This document shows, piece by piece, positions 53,428-59,861 of a stretch of DNA of 64,000 nt. The notes under the pieces are model-generated. The model did not search any database. It saw only the letters and a list, made by a program, of their open reading frames with translations, and was not told the DNA's origin. Location of the stretch: NCBI RefSeq assembly GCF_029846175.1, contig NZ_JARWAC010000017.1, positions 62,001-126,000 on the forward strand. Reading direction: 5' to 3'. This DNA comes from Sphaerisporangium sp. TRM90804. Its GTDB lineage: Bacteria > Actinomycetota > Actinomycetes > Streptosporangiales > Streptosporangiaceae. Both the position numbers and the translations under genes were made by a program. Within the stretch, counting starts at the first letter, position 1; each line of letters begins with the position of its first letter.

Positions 53428-54735
53428 TCATCGCGGGGCGCCTGGCTGAGGGCGCCAGGGGGTTGCCGGTGAGGTTCTCGTGGTGCCGGTTCCCAGGAGG
53501 ACGGCCAGGGCGATGGCGGTGGGGATGAGCAGGTAGGCGCCGCAGGAGGCCAGGACGAGCAGGGTGAAGGCGGTCGCCACCTGGGCGAGGCGGCGGGGGC
53601 GGCCGGTCAGGAGGCGGGCGGCGGCGGCGCAGCCGATGGCGGTTACGGCGGCCAGGCAGGCCGAGGTCGACCGCATGAGGGCGTCCAGGTCGAGCGAGAG
53701 GACGGCGGCGGACGCGGCGGCGAGCGTCGTCAGGGCGGCGGGGGCGGCGAGGCCGCGGCCGGCCATGGCGGCGGTGGCGACGGGCCGGGGGAGGGCGCCC
53801 TCGCGGGCGAGGGCCGGGCCCAGCCGGGCGATGCCCGCGATGTAGGTGTTGAGGGCGCCGAAGCTGAGCACGAGGGCGGCCACGGCCGTGACCGGGCGCG
53901 CGGCGCCGCCGATGCCGAGTTCGAGCAGCGCGGTCAGCGCGACGGGCGACTCGCCGGCCGGGCCGCGGAGCACACCGGCGCTCGCCACGGCGAGGCCGAC
54001 GTAGAGCACGCCCGCGATGACCAGCGTGAGGACGGTCGCCCGGTACAGGTCGCGCCGGGGGTCGGCGAAGTCGCCCGACAGGTGGCTCGCCGCCTCCCAG
54101 CCCACGAACGCGAAGAACAGCACCCCCGCCGCGTGCACGACGCCTGTCCACCCGTGCGGGGCGAAGGGGACGAAGTCGGCGGCCCGCACGTGCGGGGCGG
54201 CGGCGAGCACGGCGGTGACCAGCAGCAGCACGAGCAGGCCGGTCAGCAGGAGCTGCAGGCGTCCCGACAGGCGCAGGCCGGCGAAGTTGGCCGCGAACGC
54301 GACGGCCAGGAGCGCCACGGCCGTCGCGAAGGCGCCCGCCCGGCCGAGCCCCAGCTCGGCGGCCACGTACTCGCCGCCGATGAGCGCGCCCGCGAACACG
54401 CCGCAGGGGATCGACAGGTAGAACCACCAGCCCGCGAGCGCCGAGACGCGGGGGCCGAACGCGCGGGAGGCGAACGCCGCCACCCCGCCGCCGCCGGGGA
54501 AGCGGGCGCCCAGAACGGCGAAGGTGAGCGCGACCGGCACGCTCAGCGCCAGCAGCCCCGCCCATGCGACGACGGCCGCCGGGCCCGCCGCCTGCGCCGC
54601 CAGGCCCGGCAGGGCCAGCACGCCCGGCCCGAGCACGCCCCCGGTCAGCAGCGCCGTCCCCTGGCTCGCGCCGATCCGGTGCGCCTTCCCCTTGGCCTGC
54701 CCACCCGTCGGTGACCGTCTGATCGCCAGAATCAT
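53428..54735 (-). CDS. APC-superfamily amino acid permease
   Basis: A 435-residue membrane protein with about 12 helices. The first helix has GASQGTALLTGGVLGPGVLA, the glycine-rich unwound segment that binds the amino acid backbone in APC transporters. GWEAASHLSGDFADPRRDLYRATVLT near helix 6-7 (two overlapping parts) and FGALNTYIAGIARLGPALAREG are also APC-like. It exports or imports an amino acid. The divergent Lrp/AsnC-type gene 109 bases away is the likely regulator. The ATG at 54735 has GGGGGGAC upstream. Confidence 0.82.
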   Translation of the reverse strand: MILAIRRSPTGGQAKGKAHRIGASQGTALLTGGVLGPGVLALPGLAAQAAGPAAVVAWAGLLALSVPVALTFAVLGARFPGGGGVAAFASRAFGPRVSALAGWWFYLSIPCGVFAGALIGGEYVAAELGLGRAGAFATAVALLAVAFAANFAGLRLSGRLQLLLTGLLVLLLVTAVLAAAPHVRAADFVPFAPHGWTGVVHAAGVLFFAFVGWEAASHLSGDFADPRRDLYRATVLTLVIAGVLYVGLAVASAGVLRGPAGESPVALTALLELGIGGAARPVTAVAALVLSFGALNTYIAGIARLGPALAREGALPRPVATAAMAGRGLAAPAALTTLAAASAAVLSLDLDALMRSTSACLAAVTAIGCAAAARLLTGRPRRLAQVATAFTLLVLASCGAYLLIPTAIALAVLLGTGTTRTSPATPWRPQPGAPR

Positions 54736-54807
54736 GTCCCCCCCATTCCCCCAGTCGGTGAATCGAGGAAGACGCTAGTCAGGCGTACGGCTGTAACCGC
54801 CTTCAAT

Positions 54808-54817
54808 CGAACGTTCG
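54808..54817. promoter_or_regulatory. Palindrome in the permease-Lrp divergent region
   Basis: CGAACGTTCG is a perfect 10-bp palindrome 28 bases before the Lrp-type gene and 73 bases from the permease. It is the only clear dyad in the gap and a candidate Lrp site. Confidence 0.45.
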
Positions 54818-54844
54818 GCTCAAACAGGTGCGAGAATCCCCGGC

Positions 54845-55318
54845 ATGGACGAACTTGATTCGGAGATCATCCGGCTTCTCCAGACAGACGCTCGGCTGTC
54901 CAACCGGGAGCTGGCGCGGCAGCTCGGCGTGGCGCCCTCGACCTGTCTGGAACGTGTGCGTGCCCTCGGCCGGCGCGGCGTGATCCGCGGCTACCACGCC
55001 GACATCGACATGAACGCCCTCAACCGCGGCGTACAGGCGATGGTCGCCGTCCAGGTGCGCCCGCTCAGCCGCACGGTGATCACCACGTTCAAGGACTCGG
55101 TGAGCGCGCTTCCCGAGGTGCTCAGCGTCTTCGTGCTCTCGGGCGGGGACGACTTCCTGCTGCACGTGACCGCCCAGGACCTTGACCACCTGCACTCCTT
55201 CCTGCTCGACCGGCTGAGCAAGCGCAAGGAGATCGTCAGCTGGCGCACGTCCATGATCTTCCAGCGTGTCCAGAAGACGGTCCTCAGCAGGCTCCCGGAC
55301 CCGCCCGCCGCGGAGTGA
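54845..55318 (+). CDS. Lrp/AsnC-family transcriptional regulator
   Basis: A 157-residue regulator of standard length. The N-terminal HTH (residues 2-50) reads DELDSEIIRLLQTDARLSNR, ELARQLGVAPSTCLERVRAL; the C-terminal RAM domain (65-145) carries LPEVLSVFVLSGGDDFLLHV, the Gly-rich effector loop. Lrp-type proteins form octamers that respond to an amino acid. Divergence from an amino acid permease points to control of that transporter. Confidence 0.92.
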   Translation: MDELDSEIIRLLQTDARLSNRELARQLGVAPSTCLERVRALGRRGVIRGYHADIDMNALNRGVQAMVAVQVRPLSRTVITTFKDSVSALPEVLSVFVLSGGDDFLLHVTAQDLDHLHSFLLDRLSKRKEIVSWRTSMIFQRVQKTVLSRLPDPPAAE

Positions 55319-55456
55319 CGGGGTGGCCGGGCGGGTCCCTCCCGGAGCTGTGGGACGGCGCTCAGCGGGCGGCCGGCCCGCAGGCTGGGCGGTGACCGGT
55401 GGCGGCCGAGGCGCGTCACTACACTGGGCGGTCGTCGGCGGCGGGGGGAGGTGGCG

Positions 55457-56260
55457 GTGGGCCGGTGGGTCGAGGTCGGCGACCGTGTCTGGGTGCGGCG
55501 GCATGACGAGCTGGACCTCTCCCTCGGGCTGATCGCGGGGGAGCGGGCCTGCCTGGTGGTCGACACCGGGGGCGACGAAGGCCAGGGGACGGAGTTCGCC
55601 TCGGCCGTCCGGGAGCTGACCGGGCTGCCGTGGGAGGTGGTGCTCACGCACGCCCACTTCGACCACGCCTTCGGCGTCGCGGCGTTCGGCGACCGGCCCG
55701 TGTGGGCGCACCCCGGCTGCCGGGACGACCTGGCCGCGACCGCCGAGGCGCAGCGGGCGGCGTGGTCCGAGCATTACCGGAAGGCGGGCAGGCCCGAGGT
55801 GGCCGCGCGCCTGGAGACCACCCGCGTCGTCCTGCCCGGGCGGCTCGTGGCGACCTCGGCGGAGCTCGACCTCGGCGGACGGCTGGTGCGGCTGGCGCAT
55901 CCCGGCCCCGGGCACACCGGCCACGACCTGGTGGCGCACGTGCCCGACGCGGGCGTGCTGTTCGCCGGAGACCTGGTCGAACAGGGGGCGCCGCCGTCGT
56001 TCGACGACGCCTACCCGTCGGCCTGGCCGGGTGCGGTCGACCGGCTGCTGGCCTTCGGCGCGACCACCGTGGTCCCCGGCCACGGCGACCCCGTGGACGC
56101 CGCCTTCCTCACCCGCCAGCGCGCGGAGCTGGCCGAGGTCGCGGAGCTGTGCCGCTCGGTCGCCCGTGGCGAGACGACGGCCGCCGAGGCCCTCGCCCGC
56201 TCCCCGTACCCGGAGGACTTCACCATGACCGCGCTGAACCGCCCGGTAACCCCTGTCTGA
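55457..56260 (+). CDS. MBL-fold metallo-hydrolase
   Basis: About 267 residues. The metal site reads THAHFDHAFG (HxHxDH), then HPGPGHTGHDLV with the next His, LFAGDLVEQGAPP with the bridging Asp, and VVPGHGDPV with the last His. The set is complete for a two-metal site. It resembles the glyoxalase II/teichoic-acid-type small hydrolases; the substrate is not deducible. The GTG at 55457 is chosen because GGGGGGAGG ends five bases before it; a GTG at 55451 overlaps that site. The 3' end is duplicated downstream. Confidence 0.82.
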   Translation: MGRWVEVGDRVWVRRHDELDLSLGLIAGERACLVVDTGGDEGQGTEFASAVRELTGLPWEVVLTHAHFDHAFGVAAFGDRPVWAHPGCRDDLAATAEAQRAAWSEHYRKAGRPEVAARLETTRVVLPGRLVATSAELDLGGRLVRLAHPGPGHTGHDLVAHVPDAGVLFAGDLVEQGAPPSFDDAYPSAWPGAVDRLLAFGATTVVPGHGDPVDAAFLTRQRAELAEVAELCRSVARGETTAAEALARSPYPEDFTMTALNRPVTPV

Positions 56261-56391
56261 CCCGAGCGGCGACATCGCGGGGTGTGGCACCGCCGGGAGG
56301 CGCTCATCATGACCGCGCGGAACCGCCCGCCGGTCCCTGTCTGAGCGAAGCGGCCACGCCGCAGGGGCACGCACCGCCGGGAAGCGCTCAC
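56224..56391. repeat. 84-bp tandem duplication of the MBL gene 3' end
   Basis: Copy 1 (56224-56307) includes the last codons, stop and 3' flank of the MBL gene; copy 2 (56308-56391) is a diverged repeat. The coding tails are MTALNRPVTPV-stop and MTARNRPPVPV-stop. The conserved flank includes CACCGCCGGGA.GCGCTCA. It lies between the MBL gene and the convergent response regulator. Confidence 0.75.
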
Positions 56392-56481
56392 TCGCATCCG
56401 CGCGGTGAGCGTCGGGTCAGCCCGGCCAGGGGCTCTCAGGTCGCGGGCCGGCACCGGGGAGGCTCGCCGTCGGCCGGGCCG

Positions 56482-57123
56482 TCAGTCGGCGTCGCGGACC
56501 AGCAGGGCTATCTGGACGCGGTTGGCCAGGCCGAGCTTGGCCAGCGAGCGGCTGACGTGGGCTTTCACCGTGGTCTCGCTCATGTCCAGCTCACGGGCGA
56601 TCTCGGCGTTGGACAGCCCTCGGGCCACAGCGGAGGCGACGTCGCGTTCGCGGCCGCTGAGCAGGGCCAGGCGCCGTCGTGCGGCGTGCGTGTCGGCGGA
56701 GCCGTGGCCGGCGAAGGTGTCGATCAGTCGTCTGGTGACCGTGGGAGCGAGGATGGCGCTGCCGTCGGCCACGGTGCGGACGGCGGCGATCAGGTCGCGG
56801 GGCGCGGTGTCCTTGAGCAGGAACCCGGCGGCCCTGGCGCGCAGGGCGCCGTGGACGTACTCGTCGAGGTCGAAGGTCGTCAGCATGACGACCTTGGGCG
56901 GTTCGGGCGACCGGTTGATCTCCCTGAGCGCGGCCACGCCGTCCATGCGCGGCATCCGCACGTCCATCAGCACGACGTGCGGCCAGTGCCGCGCGACGGC
57001 GGTCACCGCCTCGGTGCCGTCGGCGGCCTCGCCGACCACCTCGATGTCCTCGGCGGAGTCCAGGATCATGCGCAGACCGGCGCGCACCAGGGCCTCGTCG
57101 TCGACGATCAGGACCCGGATCAC
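56482..57123 (-). CDS. NarL/LuxR-type response regulator
   Basis: A 213-residue two-domain regulator. The receiver has the acidic pair in VLIVDDEALVRAG, the phosphoacceptor D54 in VVLMDVRMPRMDG, the switch Thr in VVMLTTFDLDEYV and K in GFLLKDTAPRDLI. The LuxR HTH (about 150-210) reads LSGRERDVASAVARGLSNAE, IARELDMSETTVKAHV. Its start overlaps the histidine kinase stop by four bases, so the pair forms one two-component system. The target genes are unknown; the membrane protein upstream of the kinase is a candidate. Confidence 0.94.
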   Translation of the reverse strand: MIRVLIVDDEALVRAGLRMILDSAEDIEVVGEAADGTEAVTAVARHWPHVVLMDVRMPRMDGVAALREINRSPEPPKVVMLTTFDLDEYVHGALRARAAGFLLKDTAPRDLIAAVRTVADGSAILAPTVTRRLIDTFAGHGSADTHAARRRLALLSGRERDVASAVARGLSNAEIARELDMSETTVKAHVSRSLAKLGLANRVQIALLVRDAD

Positions 57124-58274
57124 GCCGGAAGCCTCGCGGACACCACGAAGCCGCCGTCGGCACGCGGCCCGGCGGTGAACTCGCCGCCCAGCAGCTCGAC
57201 ACCCTCCCGCAGGCCGACCAGGCCGAGCCCGCCGCCGGGCATCGCCGGCCGGCGCCCGCGAGGCGCGGCGTTGGCGACGGTGATCTCCAGCCCGGCCGGG
57301 AGGCGGCGCACCACCACTCGTGTGGCGGCGGCGCCGGCGTGCTTGTGGATGTTGGTGAGGGCTTCCCGCACGACGCGGTAGGCGGTGTGCTGCACGACGA
57401 CGGGCAGCTCGCCCGCCGTCCCCTCGTCGTGCCGTTCCACGGGCACGCCGGCCGACCGGGACTGGTCGAGCAGCCCGTCGAGATCGTCCAGCGTCGGCTG
57501 CGGCGGGAACGGCTCTCCGCCCGCCGGGCCGTCATGCGCGTGGGGCGCGCCGTCAGGGCGGCTGAGGATGCCGAGGACGGCCCTGAGCTGGGCGAGAGCC
57601 TCTCCGCCCGTGGTGCGGATGAGCTCCGCCTCGGCCGCGGTCGCCTCGTCCGGGGCGTTGACCTCCAGGGCGCCGGCGCGCAGGACCATCAGGGAGACCC
57701 GGTGCGCCACCACGTCGTGCATGTCCCGCGCTATGCGGGCGCGTTCCTGCGCGCGGGCCTGCCCGACGCGGGCGGCCTGCTCGCGCTCCAGACGCTGGGC
57801 ACGGTCGCGCAGGCCCGCCACGACCTGGCGGCGGGCCCGCGTCCACAACCCGATCGTCAGCGGAAGCCAGACGAACAGCGGCGCGCTGCCGAGCGAGACC
57901 AGCACGTCGACGGCGGGGCGCGGCACCACCGCCGCCAGGGTCGCCGCGGCCGCGTAGACCCCCAGGTGGAGCGGCCGCCGGTGGCTGATCGCCGCCACAT
58001 ACACCGCCACCGACAGCAGGAAACCGGGTGAGCGCAGCACGGCGTCCACGACGGCGACCAGCGCCAGCGGCCACCACCGGCGCCGCGCCGGCCAGGCCGC
58101 GGTTGCGGCCAGCGCTCCCACCGCAGCGGCCAGGGCGTACGGGGACACCGGGACGGGCCCGAGCAGCGCGCTCGGCGCCGCGCCGGGCAGGCCCGCCGGA
58201 ATGAACGCGCCGCAGAAGGCGGCGGCGGGCAGCAGACAGGAGGCCGGCCGGTGGCTGGGCCCGTGGACCCTCAC
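57120..58274 (-). CDS. Sensor histidine kinase, HisKA_3/DesK type
   Basis: A 384-residue kinase. The N-terminal 145 residues hold about five hydrophobic helices with short loops and no large sensor domain, suggesting membrane-state sensing. The dimerisation-phosphoacceptor domain reads RARIARDMHDVVAHRVSLMV with H186. The HATPase domain includes REALTNIHKHAGAAATRVVV, the N box, and GGGLGLVGLREGVELLGGEF, the G box. It overlaps the response regulator start (ATGA-type), so they are co-translated. An Arg- and Pro-rich loop precedes the ATPase domain. Confidence 0.92.
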   Translation of the reverse strand: MRVHGPSHRPASCLLPAAAFCGAFIPAGLPGAAPSALLGPVPVSPYALAAAVGALAATAAWPARRRWWPLALVAVVDAVLRSPGFLLSVAVYVAAISHRRPLHLGVYAAAATLAAVVPRPAVDVLVSLGSAPLFVWLPLTIGLWTRARRQVVAGLRDRAQRLEREQAARVGQARAQERARIARDMHDVVAHRVSLMVLRAGALEVNAPDEATAAEAELIRTTGGEALAQLRAVLGILSRPDGAPHAHDGPAGGEPFPPQPTLDDLDGLLDQSRSAGVPVERHDEGTAGELPVVVQHTAYRVVREALTNIHKHAGAAATRVVVRRLPAGLEITVANAAPRGRRPAMPGGGLGLVGLREGVELLGGEFTAGPRADGGFVVSARLPA

Positions 58275-58383
58275 AGGCCCAGCCTAGAGACCGCGTCCAG
58301 CGGCTCAGCGCCGGCGGAGGTCCGCGGTCGGGGGTGGAGATGGGGGCGGCGGATCCGCGCGGGGCTCGGCCCGGAGAGGGTGG

Positions 58384-59196
58384 TCACCAGCTCAGCGTCC
58401 GCAGGCGCCTGCGGTCGGGGTCGGGGGCGGTGGCGGTGGCGAGCTCGGGGACGGCGTCGCGGAGCACACGGATGCCGAGCGGCACGAGCACCAGGCACGC
58501 GACGGCGCCGGAGAGGGCGTCGAGCGGCTCGCTCGCCTTGAGCACGCCCCCCCACAAGGTGCCCCACCAGAGCAGGACCAGCGAGCGTCCCAGGCCGAAC
58601 GTGCCCGACCGGAACGCCCCCGCGGCCAGCAGCAGCACCCCGAGGTACTGGCAGGCGGACGCGATGACCGGCACCCGCCACGGCCCGTACGAGATGTCCA
58701 CGTACGTGGACATCACCGCGGTGGTCGCCGGGCCGAGGCCCTGCGCCTCGGCGAGCTGGAAGGCCGTCTGGTCGACGCCGGCGAAGTACAGGCGCCCGAA
58801 CAGGCCCAGCACAGCCAGCGTGCCGCCCCAGAAGGCCAGGCCCGGCGAGCGGGCCGCGATGATCCGCGCCAGCGTGGCGAACGCGGGCCACAGCAGCAGG
58901 GCGCCCGCGGCGAAGCAGGCGTATCCGGCCGTGACCAGCGCGGGGTGCGCCAGGTACGCGGCGAGCTGCTCCGGCGCGGCGAACGGCTGCGCGGCGAACG
59001 CCTCGGCCTGGGCGGGCGTGAACGCCGCCGAGCGGACCCCGAGGTGCCGCAGCAGCAGGCCCGCGAACCACACGACGGGCCCGAGGACGAGCGCCGTCCC
59101 CCCGATGATCCGGCCGGGGAACCACGGGTTCCGGCAGAGGAGGGCCGGGGTGCTGAACGTGCCGCCCGATCGGGCGGCGGTGTCTGTTCCTGACAT
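58384..59196 (-). CDS. Polytopic membrane protein, unknown function
   Basis: About 270 residues with six or seven hydrophobic helices (for example TALVLGPVVWFAGLLLRHLG and LAYLAHPALVTAGYACFAAG). Between the first two helices lies a soluble Ala/Phe-rich loop, FTPAQAEAFAAQPFAAPEQL. No known family motif is recognised; it resembles the uncharacterised membrane proteins often seen beside DesK-type systems. ATG 59196 is preferred over an upstream GTG (59205). It precedes the histidine kinase by 109 bases on the same strand and may share its transcript. Confidence 0.65.
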   Translation of the reverse strand: MSGTDTAARSGGTFSTPALLCRNPWFPGRIIGGTALVLGPVVWFAGLLLRHLGVRSAAFTPAQAEAFAAQPFAAPEQLAAYLAHPALVTAGYACFAAGALLLWPAFATLARIIAARSPGLAFWGGTLAVLGLFGRLYFAGVDQTAFQLAEAQGLGPATTAVMSTYVDISYGPWRVPVIASACQYLGVLLLAAGAFRSGTFGLGRSLVLLWWGTLWGGVLKASEPLDALSGAVACLVLVPLGIRVLRDAVPELATATAPDPDRRRLRTLSW

Positions 59197-59337
59197 GCTC
59201 CGCACCCTGCGGCACCGGCGTCGCCGTCACATCGTCCGAACGACGCGGCGGCCGTCTCTTTGGTAGCGGGTACCGCGTGTCGGGTGCCGGGTGCCACGTG
59301 TCGGGCGCCGTGTGTCGGGCCCCGCGGTGTCGGCCGG

Positions 59338-59511
59338 TCAGGCGGCCGGGGTGGAGCCTCCGGGGCGGGGGAAGCGGATGACGTTGCGGCCGGTGTAGGC
59401 CTGGAGGTGGACGACCTTGGTGTCGTGGGAGGGTCTCCGGTCGTGCGCCGACCGGATGTCGCGGACCTTGTGCCGTGGAGCGTATGCGGGCACCGCCGCA
59501 AGCCTTCTCAT
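59338..59511 (-). CDS. Possible 57-residue small protein
   Basis: A short frame starting at ATG 59511 (MRRLAAVPAYAPRHKVRDIR) and ending at the TGA 59340-59338, preceded by the ribosome site GGGGGGAC and, further up, by AT-rich DNA with promoter-like TTTACA and TGTAGA elements. The product is basic, with a C-terminal half RNVIRFPRPGGSTPAA. It has no cysteine and no membrane helix. It has a better start context than a chance frame would, but no family is recognised, so it is uncertain. Confidence 0.45.
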   Translation of the reverse strand: MRRLAAVPAYAPRHKVRDIRSAHDRRPSHDTKVVHLQAYTGRNVIRFPRPGGSTPAA

Positions 59512-59861
59512 CGTGTCCCCCCGGACGTGATGCTTCTGTTATTGAGATGTCTACAGATCCAGTCGTAAGACTATTGTAAAGATCTCTAGTACGGCAGGGG
59601 ATGGCCGGAAGGGGACCGCAGATCCAGGGCGAGCCGGTCTCCGACGCGGCGGCCCGTGCGTTTGCGGGTGCTCCTGATGCGCTTCATCGCCGTCTCCCTC
59701 CGGTCGCCGACCTTTCGAGCAGACTATTGCGCGCGGTGCCCCACGTCCTCTTGTTTTCGTCGGCGACCGCCGCCCCGGTTGCATGCTCCAGCCGTCCTCC
59801 AACCGCCGGTCGTACGCTCGCGGACGCCGCCCTCCCCCCGGCTGACCTGGAGGCGTCTGCC
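59512..59861. other. AT-rich divergent control region before the GH3 gene
   Basis: 350 bases without a convincing gene, although an open frame runs through part of it upstream of the GH3 start. Bases 59535-59595 are strikingly AT-rich for this genome (TTGAGATGTCTACAG..., GTAAGACTATTGTAAAG...) with AGATC/GATCT arms. This is the likely site of promoters in both directions. Confidence 0.5.
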
